DNA of 62,486 bases from Pontibacter qinzhouensis (GTDB lineage Bacteria > Bacteroidota > Bacteroidia > Cytophagales > Hymenobacteraceae), in NCBI RefSeq assembly GCF_008017455.1, contig NZ_VRTY01000028.1:1-62486 (forward strand). The letters are read 5' to 3'. Of this stretch, positions 18,351 through 27,024 are shown piece after piece. Within the stretch, counting starts at the first letter, position 1. Each line of letters begins with the position of its first letter. The notes beneath the pieces were generated by a model, which saw only the letters and a program-made list of their open reading frames with translations, had not been told where the DNA came from and made no database searches. A program made the position numbers and the translations under genes.

Positions 18351-18364
18351 CGAAGGCGAGAGGG

Positions 18365-18406
18365 GAGTTAAGAGTTAAAAATTAAGAGTTATGAGTTTTG
18401 AGTGAA
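18365..18406. repeat. Rep-C array (AGAGTTA-type units)
   Basis: Iterated units related to AGAGTTA (GAGTTAAGAGTTAAAAATTAAGAG and similar) lie just upstream of the zinc-protein promoter. No inverted partner was found. Nothing else is evident up to the RNase P gene at 18677. Confidence 0.6.
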
Positions 18407-18676
18407 GGGAACAAATTTTTTTCTACTTCAAATTTCTGAAATAAAACATTAAGCCTTTAACAATCAACATCCTTTCCAAACAAAAAGCCCTACCAGAAAC
18501 TCTGCTGCTGTTGGTGCTGCTGTAAATTAGTAGGAATAGGGAAGAACCTGGAGGATCTGAAAGAGAAGGCACTTAAGTAGAGTAGGAGTAAAGAACTAAG
18601 CAAAGGGATCACCGAAAGGCAATCCTTTTGAAAATATACACTCCATCATTCATACACAGCTTTAAAATTAAAAAAT

Positions 18677-19067
18677 AACGGCAAGCCGATAAGCCGGGTT
18701 CTGTCATCAGGATGTTACTCCCAAAGTCTTATCATTTATCTAGGCCTGCACTCGCGCGCAGGCTCCATCGACCTACCCACTGACATCGGACGAGCAGCCC
18801 TTAGCCTTGCCGAAACAAGACGCTGCCAGCCTATTTGGTCTTTCAACTCCTAAGGTTTACCCAGCTGGAACGGTCGCCCGCCCACTGGTGCGCTCTTACC
18901 GCACCTTTTCACCCTTACCTCTCTTGCAAGAGGCGGTTATTTTCTGTGGCACTAGCTGTAGCCTTTCTGTCGCCGGAAAGGCCCCTTCCCGTTAGGAAGT
19001 AGGATGCTCTGCGTTGCCCGGACTTTCCTCTCCTCCCGAAGGAGCAGCGATAAGATGGCTTGCCGTT
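18677..19067 (-). ncRNA. rnpB: RNase P RNA
   Basis: About 390 bases on the minus strand. The 3' signature ACGGCAAGCCGATAAGCC and GGGTTCTGT, read on the plus strand at 18677-18703, pairs with the 5' end at about 19060. Further conserved blocks are GACGCTGCC, AAGGTTTACCCAGC, the paired GGTGCGGTAAGAG region and GGAAAGTCCGGGCAACGC (minus strand, near 19010-19030). It is a type A bacterial RNase P, the ribozyme that removes 5' leaders from tRNA precursors. Exact ends are set by the AACGGCAAGCC/GGCTTGCCGTT closing helix. Confidence 0.95.
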
Positions 19068-19081
19068 AATTTTTTATGCTG

Positions 19082-19089
19082 CAAAGATA
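19082..19089 (-). promoter_or_regulatory. -7 promoter element of rnpB
   Basis: TATCTTTG on the minus strand ends 14 bases before the 5' closing helix of the RNA. A -33 TTTG is not evident; Rep-C sequence occupies that place. Confidence 0.6.
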
Positions 19090-19095
19090 GCTAAT

Positions 19096-19131
19096 TTTAG
19101 ATGATAGATTTTAGATATTAGATGCTAGACT
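19096..19131. repeat. Rep-C array (TTAGATG-type units)
   Basis: Units of the form TTAGATGATAGATTTTAGA run next to and over the expected -33 region of rnpB. The unit matches the arrays at 42885, 43214, 61480 and 61607. Confidence 0.7.
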
Positions 19132-19263
19132 TCAGGATAGACTGGTGGTTTTCAATTTCTAAGAACTACTCCTGAAAGTCTGCTCCCTTTTACCACTCAC
19201 GCTGCTGAATCTAATATAACAGGTCTACTACACCATGAACATTGATTTGTTAGCATGATGCCC

Positions 19264-19323
19264 AATTATTCTAACGAAAAAGGCCTCCAAAAGAAATAAG
19301 AGCAACATTTGGCTCAGGGTTTA
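19264..19323 (-). repeat. Rep-B copy 7 (diverged)
   Basis: On the minus strand: ACCCTGAGCC, a variable middle, CTTTTGGAGGCC, then TTTCGTTAGAATAATTG. The first box is damaged. It lies between the Rep-C array and the Smr gene end. Confidence 0.65.
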
Positions 19324-19371
19324 ACATATGTCCAAGCCTTTCTGCTGTACTCAGTTTCTGATTTCAAATAA

Positions 19372-20319
19372 CTATCTGATTCTAACCAAAGTAGCGCCGT
19401 AGCCAAATTTTTCTTTGCGGGCATCCTCAAAGTATTTGATGCCTTGGGTACGGCTCAGGATTTTTTGTATTTCTTTCCGCAACACGCCAGTGCCGGTACC
19501 ATGAATAAAGATAATTTCGTGCATGTTGGTAGCCATGGCTCTGTCAAGGGCATCCTGGAAGTGCTCCAACTGCAATTTGAGCATGGCACTATTGCTTAGG
19601 GTTTTGTACTCGTCGGTAAGCTTCTCTATGTGCAGGTCTACTTCGTGGTCGGGTGCTTTTAACTTGAAATTTTCGTTCTGAGCAGGTTTTTCGGCCAGCT
19701 GCCCCAGTAGTTGCCCTGCGTCAAGGGGTACAGGTTTAGAGTCCAGCTGAAAAACGTAGGCTTCTTTTTTCAGGACGGGTGCCATTTTTTTGCTCTTGTA
19801 AAAAGAAGCGGCTTTAAACTGTATTTTTTTGGTGATCGGCTCAAACAGCGTGGGGCCACCGGTGCGGTGCTGCAGAAACTGTACCAGCAGGCTTGGCCAC
19901 TGCTCAAAGTCTTTGAGGTGGTAGTGCCCTACTACCCGAGTGGCTTTAGGAGCAACTTTGTCGTTTTGCAGGCCTCTGTATTTTTCGTTGCGCTCTTCTC
20001 CGCAGGTAAATAGCACATCGTAATCGGTGTTGTTGATGATGGTGGCCGCCAATAACTCATCAGACTGGTGCACCATAGCCAGGTAGATGCCATGCGCTGC
20101 CAGAACAGGTGCCACAGGTTCTTTTTTAGCTACAGGTTTAGGTGTGTCGTTGCGTAGAAAAGTGCTTTCTTCGGCGGCTATTACCACTATTTCGCGGCGT
20201 GCCACCGGTATGGTAAAGTCATTGTCTATAGCCACCTCCACAATGTTATTATCTAAAATCCGGGTAATAATGCCTTCTTCTCTGCCAGACATTAACCGGA
20301 CACGGTCTCCTACGTTCAT
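19372..20319 (-). CDS. DUF2027 / Smr-domain protein
   Basis: 315 residues. The N-terminal 60 residues resemble a small beta-barrel (VGDRVRLMSGREEGIITRI). A DUF2027 region follows (about 75-175). The C-terminus is an Smr domain: EVDLHIEKL (about 227-235) and HGTGTGVLRKEI (about 276-287). Smr domains are nucleases or nucleic-acid binders, as in MutS2 and some ribosome-rescue factors. This architecture, without MutS ATPase, is common in Bacteroidota and its substrate is unknown. Confidence 0.88.
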   Translation of the reverse strand: MNVGDRVRLMSGREEGIITRILDNNIVEVAIDNDFTIPVARREIVVIAAEESTFLRNDTPKPVAKKEPVAPVLAAHGIYLAMVHQSDELLAATIINNTDYDVLFTCGEERNEKYRGLQNDKVAPKATRVVGHYHLKDFEQWPSLLVQFLQHRTGGPTLFEPITKKIQFKAASFYKSKKMAPVLKKEAYVFQLDSKPVPLDAGQLLGQLAEKPAQNENFKLKAPDHEVDLHIEKLTDEYKTLSNSAMLKLQLEHFQDALDRAMATNMHEIIFIHGTGTGVLRKEIQKILSRTQGIKYFEDARKEKFGYGATLVRIR

Positions 20320-20343
20320 CGGTTTTTCAGTTAATTGTAACTA

Positions 20344-20351
20344 CAAAGGTA
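20344..20351 (-). promoter_or_regulatory. -7 promoter element of the Smr gene
   Basis: TACCTTTG on the minus strand ends 24 bases before the ATG at 20319. Confidence 0.5.
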
Positions 20352-20391
20352 CAATGTTTTTAACAAAGAGCAGCAGTGCCTGAACCAGGGC

Positions 20392-20451
20392 AACCCTTGA
20401 CCTCAATAACCCCTAAAAGTGTTTTGGAGGCCAATTTCATCTGAATAATTA
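20392..20451 (+). repeat. Rep-B copy 8
   Basis: ACCCTTGACCTC, a variable middle, TTTTGGAGGCCAA, then TTTCATCTGAATAATT. It lies about 40 bases upstream of the Smr promoter element. The rest of the gap to 20732 holds nothing recognisable. Confidence 0.85.
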
Positions 20452-20732
20452 GCCAATACAGTAAATTACTTCATCGGTTTAAGAAAAGGAAGCTGCGCTT
20501 CTTCAGAACACAGTTCATAAGGTTTTTCTCCTTCTGCTAAAATCCTGCATTGTGGTAACTGGTGCGGCCAAGACCTCGCAGCGTGCGCAGCTCCTGCGAG
20601 CGTCTGAGAGATTAGAAGCAGCTCTCCGAAGATATTACTTACTGAATTGCTGCATTGGCAATGCCTTAAAATAAGCTCTGGTAAGCCTGTTGCTCTACAA
20701 GAAGATTAACTTCACATTATCTAATGGTAAGC

Positions 20733-21638
20733 CTAAAAGTAAACAGGGTGGAAGCGGATGCCTCCCCGGCTGCGGAACTCCAGTGCGGGTGCAGGTATTT
20801 TCACGATGCTTAGCACGTAAAGCGCTGTGTTTAATAATTTATTGCGGCCTTTAAAATGAAGCAGGTTTAAGTCGGGACTCAGGTAAAACTGGCGGTAAGC
20901 GTGCAGGCCCAAGGCACGGTTAGTGGGTACGTGGTTGTATACCATTTCTTCAGCACCATAACCTACAGCCAGGTTCAGCCAGCGGGGGTAACGCCGCTCC
21001 CGTGCCAAAAAAGCACCCACATCTACCGATAGCCAATAAGTTTGCCCGTTATAATCTTTTAGCGCCTGCTCTGCCAGACTGCTGCCAAGCAAATTGGGGC
21101 GAATGGCGGCATAGCGGGTAGTATGGAACGAGTATTTAGGCATAATCCGGATTTCGCGCCAGGCAAGTTCCTGAGCAACAACTGCAGCGGAGCCAACCGT
21201 GTTCGCCACCAGGTCGCCAACAGAAGCCCCGTATTCAGACTGAAATCCGTCGAAAATCTCGATGGGCGTTTGCAGTACCACACCCACCAAACCACCATAA
21301 ACAATGGCTTTTTTATCAGGTAGTCCGGCCCAGCGCATCAGGTCTATACCGGCTCTGCTCTGGTGAAAGGCACTCCAGAAGTGACCTGCCTTGTCCATCT
21401 GTTTCCACTCGTGGTTATCGTTAAAAAAATGGAAAGAGGTGCGGTCCTGCTCTTTGTACCACGCGTGGTGCAGCGTGTACAGCATACCTGCATACCCAAC
21501 TCCAAACCCGGTGCCCAGCACCAGCAGGCGCTTTTTGTTTACGCCCGTCTCCACCGAATCTGGAGGCAGGGGAGAGGCAGCAAACAGAGGCTGAAGCGAA
21601 AAAACGAGCAGAAGAAACGAGAGCAGGTACTGAAACAT
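20733..21638 (-). CDS. DUF2279 family membrane protein
   Basis: 301 residues from the ATG at 21638, which opens a signal-type segment MFQYLLSFLLLVFSLQPLFAA; an ATG 11 codons upstream is less likely. DUF2279 hallmarks are the sequence DKAGHFWSAFHQSRAGIDLMRW (about 80-100), then GGLVGVVLQTPIEIFDGFQ and YGASVGDLVANTVGSA. The family belongs to the YfiM-like envelope proteins, with several short hydrophobic stretches and the conserved KxGH motif. Function is unknown. Confidence 0.85.
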   Translation of the reverse strand: MFQYLLSFLLLVFSLQPLFAASPLPPDSVETGVNKKRLLVLGTGFGVGYAGMLYTLHHAWYKEQDRTSFHFFNDNHEWKQMDKAGHFWSAFHQSRAGIDLMRWAGLPDKKAIVYGGLVGVVLQTPIEIFDGFQSEYGASVGDLVANTVGSAAVVAQELAWREIRIMPKYSFHTTRYAAIRPNLLGSSLAEQALKDYNGQTYWLSVDVGAFLARERRYPRWLNLAVGYGAEEMVYNHVPTNRALGLHAYRQFYLSPDLNLLHFKGRNKLLNTALYVLSIVKIPAPALEFRSRGGIRFHPVYF

Positions 21639-21769
21639 AATGTAAAGGTACAGAAGCAATCTAATTTGCACTAGCAGTTGCTGCTGAAACCAGCTTTCAT
21701 GAAGCGAATAATGACTATTCTAATCTATTTTTAATCTATCTTTAATCTTGAAGTCTAATTTTACGGAAA

Positions 21770-22639
21770 ATGCTTCTCTTTAAAAGTTCTATGAGATTTT
21801 TCTTAGTTTTTCTGTTTACGCTTACCTCCTTTGTAGTAAGATCTCAACATCATCATCCTGCCGATTCTACCGCTAAGCGCCCACTGAAACTGGAGCATGC
21901 CGAACCTCTTTACATCGACCTTATCCGGGATTTGGGTGCGCACAAAGGTGAGAAGGAATGGAACATCGGAGCTGGCATGACCGATAACCTGAACTACGAC
22001 AGCTATGAGTTTCTGATAGAGTATGAGTGGGCACCCATCGACAGGCTCGGCCTTGAGGTGGAGGTGCCGTTTACTATGTATACCCGCAACAGCAAAGACC
22101 GCCTACCCGAAATTAACAGGCCTTCTGATAGAGTAGAGTCGCTGAAATTGGCCGCACAGTACACGTTTCTGGTGAACGCAAAGCTACAGACATCCATGGC
22201 GTTGGGGCAGATCACCGAATTTGAATTCGCAGACCTGGACCGCATCGGCAAAGACGACCTTTTTTCAGGTTTGCTGTTCAACCCTTTTCTGGTAGTGGCC
22301 AAACGTTGGGGCGGCGACTTCCATACCCTGGTGTATACAGGCCCCCGCATGCGCAGACATTTCGGGCATAGCGGTATCACAACAGATTATGAAGTAAATA
22401 CCAGCCTTCATTACATGATTCCCGGGAGCAGAAACTTTCTAGGTGTGGAGCTGAACAAAGATTTTTACCACGATCAGTTTAAAATGGTCATCCGGCCGCA
22501 GATGCGTTTGGTTATTCATGAATCGCTGATGATGGGTATCGTTACAGGCATCCCGATTTCAAAAACAAGCGAACGCCTGAGCTCTTTTGTACGCTTAATT
22601 TATGAACCAGGCAGCCGAAAAAGCCATCATAAACATTAA
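21770..22639 (+). CDS. Conserved outer-membrane-type beta-rich protein
   Basis: 289 residues with a signal peptide (cleavage near VRSQ, about 26), His-rich at both ends (QHHHP at 26-30; KSHHKH at the C-terminus). A conserved stretch HAEPLYIDLIRDLGAHKGEK starts near residue 44. The body alternates like a beta-barrel and ends in an aromatic-rich strand before the basic tail. The His clusters could bind metal. Metabolic role is unknown; I have no named domain for it. The TTG at 21770 or ATG at 21791 are alternative starts close to the chosen ATG region. Confidence 0.7.
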   Translation: MLLFKSSMRFFLVFLFTLTSFVVRSQHHHPADSTAKRPLKLEHAEPLYIDLIRDLGAHKGEKEWNIGAGMTDNLNYDSYEFLIEYEWAPIDRLGLEVEVPFTMYTRNSKDRLPEINRPSDRVESLKLAAQYTFLVNAKLQTSMALGQITEFEFADLDRIGKDDLFSGLLFNPFLVVAKRWGGDFHTLVYTGPRMRRHFGHSGITTDYEVNTSLHYMIPGSRNFLGVELNKDFYHDQFKMVIRPQMRLVIHESLMMGIVTGIPISKTSERLSSFVRLIYEPGSRKSHHKH

Positions 22640-22641
22640 AG

Positions 22642-22795
22642 TAGTGCTTCGCAAAATTAGAAATTAGAAATTAGAAATTAAAAATTATGTTCGCACAGGC
22701 ATCCTCGCTTATGATAATTATTCCGTGGCCTCTGGTCGCTCCTGAGCTCTTTTGTCGTGGTACATAATTCTAAAAATTAAATTAGCAGGGCATAC
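22642..22795 (+). repeat. Rep-A copy 4
   Basis: It starts TAGTGCTTCGC two bases after the preceding stop codon. Three AAATTAG units follow, then the core with TTATTCCGTGGCC and the hairpin GTGGCC-TCT-GGTCGC. Both hairpin arms differ from other copies but still pair through G-T. It ends near GCAGGGCATA. Confidence 0.75.
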
Positions 22796-22919
22796 GATTA
22801 AGGAGTTTTATCAATTGTAAAGTAGGCAATACAAATTCATCAAAGTTAAGACTCTACTATAGTTTAGCACAAACCAGCTTTAGAACCAGGATACAAGCTG
22901 AATAATCGGTGATTAACTG

Positions 22920-22978
22920 AATTATTCTAATGAAATTGGCCTTCAAAAGGAATTTGAGAGATTTTGAGTCAAGGGTCT
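22920..22978 (-). repeat. Rep-B copy 9
   Basis: On the minus strand: ACCCTTGACTC, a variable middle, CTTTTGAAGGCC, then TTTCATTAGAATAATT. It lies between convergent genes, 125 bases after a Rep-A copy. Confidence 0.85.
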
Positions 22979-23011
22979 GGTAGAGGTTTGATGCCATAAG
23001 TTGGTGCAGCT

Positions 23012-24313
23012 TTAAGACCCCATCATTTCTATCGATTTTTTAAACTCCTGTAGGGCTCTGTCGCGTGCCTGGCTGTGGTCGACCATAGGAGCAGGATAGG
23101 CGGCTGTGCCAAACTCCGGTACCCACCTTTTGATGTACTCGTGCTGCTTATCGAATTTTTTGACCTGGCTGTCGGGGTTAAAGATGCGGAAGTAAGGTTG
23201 CGCATCGGCACCCGTTCCCGCGGCCCATTGCCAGTTCCCGATGTTGCTCGATTGTTCGTAGTCCAGCAACTTAGCGGCAAAATAGGCCTCACCCCAACGC
23301 CAATCTACGAAGAGGTCCTTTACCAGAAAACTTGCCACCACCATCCGCACCCGGTTGTGCATAAAACCTGTTTGGTTAAGCTCTCGCATACCGGCATCAA
23401 CCAACGGAAAACCTGTTGTGCCCTGGCACCATTTTTCAAATTCCTGTTCGTTGTTGCGCCAGGTAATCTGCCTGAATTTCGGGTAGAAACTTTCGTTGGT
23501 GGTTTGGGGGAAGTGGTAAAGCAATTGCATGAAAAATTCGCGCCAGATCAGCTCCTGCAACCATACCTTGTTATGGCGCAGGGCCAATTGTACTGCCTGC
23601 CGCACGCTGAACGTGCCAAAGCGTAAATGCACGCTCAGTCGGCTGGTAGCATCGAGTGCCGGTAAATTGCGGGTATCGTGGTAGGCGCTGAGGGTATCTG
23701 CCGATACATCGGGGTCTGGTACCTCCACCTCCGACACCTGAAAGCCCATCTTGTGTAAAGTAGGTACTTTGGTTTTAGCATGGTTCAGGAGGTGCTGCAA
23801 CTGGTGCTGGCTCGGAGCTTCTTCTGCGTGTTCCGGTTTAAAAGCCTTCAGCCAGGAGTTCTTGTATGGCGTGTACACTTTGTAGGGGCTGCCACTCTGC
23901 GTCATTATCTCCTCTTTCTCGAAAATAACCTGGTCTTTAAACGAGCAAAATGAGACGTTGTGCTTCTTTAGCAACTGCTGCAGGCGTAAATCGCGCTGGC
24001 GGGAATAAGGCTCATAATCGTGGTTGGTGTAAATGGCCTCTACTGCATAGGTTTGGAGGAGTTCTGCTATAACAGCCTCCGGCTTGCCATATTTTACAAG
24101 CAAAGTGCTGTTGTAAGTCTCCAGTTGCTGGTGCAAATTTTCTATTGTCTTGTAGATAAAGGTCACGCGCGCGTCCTGGGTATCATCGAGCTTATCGAGA
24201 ATGTCTGTATCAAAAATAAAGAATGGCAGCACCTGCGCACCACTTGTGAGTGCCTTAAAAAAACCTGTATTGTCGTGCAGGCGTAAGTCGCGCCTGAACC
24301 AGAATAAAACCAT
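23012..24313 (-). CDS. phr: Deoxyribodipyrimidine photolyase / cryptochrome family
   Basis: 433 residues. The N-terminal alpha/beta domain starts VLFWFRRDLRLHDN, the classic antenna-binding domain opening. The FAD domain has the expected motifs: WREFFMQL, GTTGFPLVDAGMRELNQTG and LLDYEQSSNIGNWQWAAGTG. These belong to class I CPD photolyases, which repair UV cyclobutane dimers with blue light. The 433-residue length fits the bacterial enzyme. It stands alone; a flavin photosensor role is the main alternative. Confidence 0.92.
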   Translation of the reverse strand: MVLFWFRRDLRLHDNTGFFKALTSGAQVLPFFIFDTDILDKLDDTQDARVTFIYKTIENLHQQLETYNSTLLVKYGKPEAVIAELLQTYAVEAIYTNHDYEPYSRQRDLRLQQLLKKHNVSFCSFKDQVIFEKEEIMTQSGSPYKVYTPYKNSWLKAFKPEHAEEAPSQHQLQHLLNHAKTKVPTLHKMGFQVSEVEVPDPDVSADTLSAYHDTRNLPALDATSRLSVHLRFGTFSVRQAVQLALRHNKVWLQELIWREFFMQLLYHFPQTTNESFYPKFRQITWRNNEQEFEKWCQGTTGFPLVDAGMRELNQTGFMHNRVRMVVASFLVKDLFVDWRWGEAYFAAKLLDYEQSSNIGNWQWAAGTGADAQPYFRIFNPDSQVKKFDKQHEYIKRWVPEFGTAAYPAPMVDHSQARDRALQEFKKSIEMMGS

Positions 24314-24349
24314 AGCTTATGTGGAAAGTTTAGGTTGAGAAAGTGAGTA

Positions 24350-24410
24350 AACCCTTGACTGTTTTAGATAAGAAAAGCTTCTGAAGGGCAATAACATTAG
24401 CAAAATTTAA
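24350..24410 (+). repeat. Rep-B copy 10
   Basis: ACCCTTGACTG, a variable middle, CTTCTGAAGGGCA, then the diverged end ATAACATTAGCAAAATTT. It sits upstream of the photolyase gene in the opposite orientation. Confidence 0.7.
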
Positions 24411-24429
24411 GTAATCTATAAACTGCATC

Positions 24430-24495
24430 CTCACTTATCGAAGCCAAATAGATACGAGCCAGGACGATCGCGCCATAATAATTTCTAATTTGAAG
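24430..24495 (-). repeat. Possible degraded Rep-A fragment
   Basis: On the minus strand, TTAGAAATTATTATGGCGCGATCGTCC resembles the AAATTA...ATGGCGCGAG part of Rep-A. The right half with the GCGGCC hairpin is lacking. Confidence 0.35.
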
Positions 24496-24500
24496 AAGCC

Positions 24501-25220
24501 TTAAGATGTCCTGAGGGTGCTCATGCCGCCATCAAGGTGCAGAATCTGGCCGGTCATCCAACTGGAGGAGTCGGAGAGGAGGTAAAGGGCTGCCGCCGCA
24601 ATGTCATGAGGTTCGCCTACACGGCCGAGTGGGTGGCGTTTACCGGCTGCCTCTGTTTTTTCGGGCGTGTTGAGCAGCGTTTTTGCCAGTGGCGTATTGG
24701 TAAGCGAAGGGGCTATGGCATTAAAGCGGACCTGAGCACCGGCATATTCTGCCGCCAACGACAATGTTAATCCTTCCAGAGCGGCTTTGGCTGTGGCAAT
24801 ACCAGCATGAAAAGGCATACCGTTCTGCGCGGCCACCGTACTGACAAGCACCACGCTGGCTCCTTTGGCTTTTTTGAGTAAAGGTAACACGGCCTGCAGC
24901 ACCTGCACAACTCCTATTACGTGTAGCTCCAGTTCCTGTCGGAAATCTTCCGGCTTTAACCGTTCAAAAGGTTTTAACCTGATGCTACCGGGGCAGTAAA
25001 TCAAGCCATGCAGTTCGGCAGGCAAAGCATCTGCAAACGCATTGTCGAATTGCAGAACATCCAGCGGCAGGTGCGGTAACTGCTGTGCTTCGGCTGCTTC
25101 AGAATGCTGCCGCGATGCCACCAGAACATGCGCGCCTTGTTGTTGTAATTGAGTTGCCGTTTCGAGACCTATGCCGGATGTGCCGCCTACCACCAATATA
25201 TTTTTATCGTTGAAATTCAT
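24501..25220 (-). CDS. Short-chain dehydrogenase/reductase
   Basis: 239 residues from the ATG at 25220. That start places the cofactor motif VVGGTSGIG near residues 8-16; an upstream start at 25313 would add 31 non-conserved residues. Catalytic residues follow the SDR pattern: Ser in VVLVSTVAA (about 132) and Tyr replaced in the usual YxxxK position by FHAGIATAKAA. The expected Tyr is thus not obvious (His/Ala at that site, with Lys retained), so activity may be altered. NxxG-type DGG near the C-terminus is typical of the 3-ketoacyl-reductase subgroup. Confidence 0.85.
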   Translation of the reverse strand: MNFNDKNILVVGGTSGIGLETATQLQQQGAHVLVASRQHSEAAEAQQLPHLPLDVLQFDNAFADALPAELHGLIYCPGSIRLKPFERLKPEDFRQELELHVIGVVQVLQAVLPLLKKAKGASVVLVSTVAAQNGMPFHAGIATAKAALEGLTLSLAAEYAGAQVRFNAIAPSLTNTPLAKTLLNTPEKTEAAGKRHPLGRVGEPHDIAAAALYLLSDSSSWMTGQILHLDGGMSTLRTS

Positions 25221-25560
25221 AGTTGGGTTTTTGATACAACCGCCAGCCGCTGTATTTGTTATGACTTGTACCAGTTTTCCTAAGCTATAACCGGGTAGGG
25301 GAGGCTCAGTCACAGAACGGAACTATATCATTAAAAGAAGTTTGCCCGAAATGGTTCTTCTAATACAGGTAAACAGAAATTAGCTGTAGAGGTGGCTAAC
25401 GCTCTGTTTTAGCACCTGCTGGTTCTGGGCGGTTAGTGAGCCGGTAATGTGCAGATTTTGATTTTGTACTTTAATTTAGTCTCTTTGTAATTGCTTAAGC
25501 AGCAAGGCTGGTAAAACTTTTCTTTTTAAGCATATCAAATCGTAACTGCTAACCCATTCT

Positions 25561-25860
25561 ATGTACATCTCGATCAGCTCTTTTGAAATTGCAAACGATA
25601 TGGCTTTTGAAGTAAAAGAAGCTTATCGGAACAGGCCTCACCTGGTAGACAATGCACCCGGTTTTGTAAAACTGCAGGTGCTGAGCCCCCATGAAAACCC
25701 TAACGAAATCTGGCTCATGACTTTCTGGACCGATGAGGAGAGTTTCCAGGTTTGGTACAAAAGCCACATGTTCCATGATGTACACAATAGCATTCCGGAG
25801 GGCCTGAAACTGGTACCTGGCAGCGTCAAAATCAGAGGCTTTGAACATGTAGCGGAGTAA
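25561..25860 (+). CDS. ABM-domain (antibiotic biosynthesis monooxygenase-like) protein
   Basis: 99 residues, the usual length for a ferredoxin-like ABM monomer that dimerises. The pattern PGFVKLQVL (about 38-46), a conserved WLMTFWTDEESFQVWYKS (about 59-76) and a C-terminal beta strand match the HmoA/IsdG-like group. Those enzymes open haem or oxidise small quinols. Haem-binding His cannot be assigned with certainty (candidates are His78 or His84 region HMFHDVH). It has its own terminator. Confidence 0.82.
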   Translation: MYISISSFEIANDMAFEVKEAYRNRPHLVDNAPGFVKLQVLSPHENPNEIWLMTFWTDEESFQVWYKSHMFHDVHNSIPEGLKLVPGSVKIRGFEHVAE

Positions 25861-25887
25861 TTTCTTTAGGTGTAACATTTTTTATAG

Positions 25888-25920
25888 GCACAATTTCGGA
25901 AGAAGTTGTGCTTTTTTATT
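25888..25920 (+). terminator. Terminator of the ABM gene
   Basis: GCACAATTTC-GGAA-GAAGTTGTGC is a 10-bp stem with one G-T pair and a GNRA-type tetraloop, followed by six T. It starts 27 bases after the stop. Confidence 0.92.
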
Positions 25921-26086
25921 TTGCCTGCTTTTGGTAACTTGTCAGGATAAACTTGTACCTGCAGGCTGCATAGAGGCGATTATACTTCGCACATAATGCA
26001 GATAAGCGTAGGTTTGGTTGAGTATTACGTTTATCCATTAGTTACCCTTCATTTGAAAAACAAAAACAGCGAGTTTGAAAATTAAG

Positions 26087-26094
26087 TATCTTTG
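26087..26094 (+). promoter_or_regulatory. -7 promoter element of the Rpn gene
   Basis: TATCTTTG ends 16 bases before the ATG. An AGGA 7 bases before the ATG may act as ribosome site, unusual in this window. Confidence 0.5.
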
Positions 26095-26110
26095 AGTAAA
26101 GGAAAAAACA

Positions 26111-26959
26111 ATGGCTGAATTTACTGAAAGATATATAAACCCGTTTACCGATTACGGTTTTAAGCGGCTATTCGGAGAAGAACCTAACAAAGACCTGCTG
26201 CTGGATTTCTTAAATGTGCTACTGAAAGAAGAACAGGGGGAGATAAAAGATTTGACTTACCTAAAAAGCGAACATCTGGGAACGAGTGAGCTTGACAGAA
26301 AAGCCATCTTTGATTTGTACTGCGAAAATGAAAAAGGGGAGAAGTTTATCGTAGAGCTACAAAAGACAAAGCAGAACTTCTTCAAAGACCGCACCGTCTA
26401 CTACTCCACCTTTCCCATTAGGGAACAAGCTAAACGAGCCGACTGGAACTATGAGTTGAAGGCTGTCTACACCATTGCCATACTCGACTTCGTGTTTGAC
26501 GAAGACAAGAATGAGCCCAACAAGTTCAGGTATGACATAAAGCTAACAGACACAGAAACAAAAAAAGTGTTTTATGATAAGCTTACCTTCATCTATCTGG
26601 AGTTGCCTAAGTTCAACAAAACAGTTGACGAATTGGAAACTAGGTTCGACAAGTGGCTGTATGTGCTTCGCAACCTCAATAGACTTGACAAGGTGCCAGA
26701 CAAGCTGAGGGAGCGAATATTTGAAAAACTCTTCGAAACAGCTGAGATAGCCAGATTCACTCCTGATCAAGTTCGATTATATGAGGACAGCTTGAAGTAT
26801 TATCGTGACTTGAAGAATTCATTAGATACAGCAAAGGAAGAAAAAGCAATTGAAATAGCTAAAAAAGCTTTGAAGATGGGCTTTTCTATTGAAGACATTA
26901 CAGAACTAACTGGTTTAAGTAGTGAATCTATTGAGCAGTTGAAAACAAACGAAGGGTAA
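26111..26959 (+). CDS. Rpn-family recombination-promoting nuclease (PD-(D/E)XK)
   Basis: 282 residues. The N-terminus INPFTDYGFKRLFGEEPNKD and the core DRKAIFDLYCENEKGEKF followed by IVELQ match the Rpn/transposase_31-like PD-(D/E)XK family (catalytic Asp near 65-69, Glu-Leu-Gln near 83-85). The C-terminal AKKALKMGFSIEDITELTGL is the helical tail found in many members. In E. coli, RpnA-type proteins cut DNA and raise recA-independent recombination; they often move between genomes. It is followed at once by the cassette-like gene, in an AT-rich island. Confidence 0.88.
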   Translation: MAEFTERYINPFTDYGFKRLFGEEPNKDLLLDFLNVLLKEEQGEIKDLTYLKSEHLGTSELDRKAIFDLYCENEKGEKFIVELQKTKQNFFKDRTVYYSTFPIREQAKRADWNYELKAVYTIAILDFVFDEDKNEPNKFRYDIKLTDTETKKVFYDKLTFIYLELPKFNKTVDELETRFDKWLYVLRNLNRLDKVPDKLRERIFEKLFETAEIARFTPDQVRLYEDSLKYYRDLKNSLDTAKEEKAIEIAKKALKMGFSIEDITELTGLSSESIEQLKTNEG

Positions 26960-26964
26960 CCCAG

Positions 26965-27022
26965 CCTATAAGTTATGCTGCGGCTGCGCCTTGCACACCT
27001 TATCAGGCCACACCGTTAGATG
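26965..27022. repeat. Imperfect inverted repeat at the left edge of the cassette-like gene
   Basis: CCTATAAG (26965-26972) is complementary to CTTATCAGG (26999-27007) with one extra base in the second arm. It is followed by CCGTTAGATGC, and the ATG is two bases further. GTTAGAT fits the GTTRRRY core consensus of integron attC sites, but the rest of an attC is not clearly present. Confidence 0.4.
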
Positions 27023-27024
27023 CT

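Noticed and set aside
18807..18995. Open frame of 62 codons on the plus strand
   Set aside because: It lies entirely within the RNase P RNA, whose conserved structure explains the sequence.
20565..20610. GC-rich stretch resembling the Rep-A core
   Set aside because: Only GGCC-like fragments match and the order of boxes is wrong.
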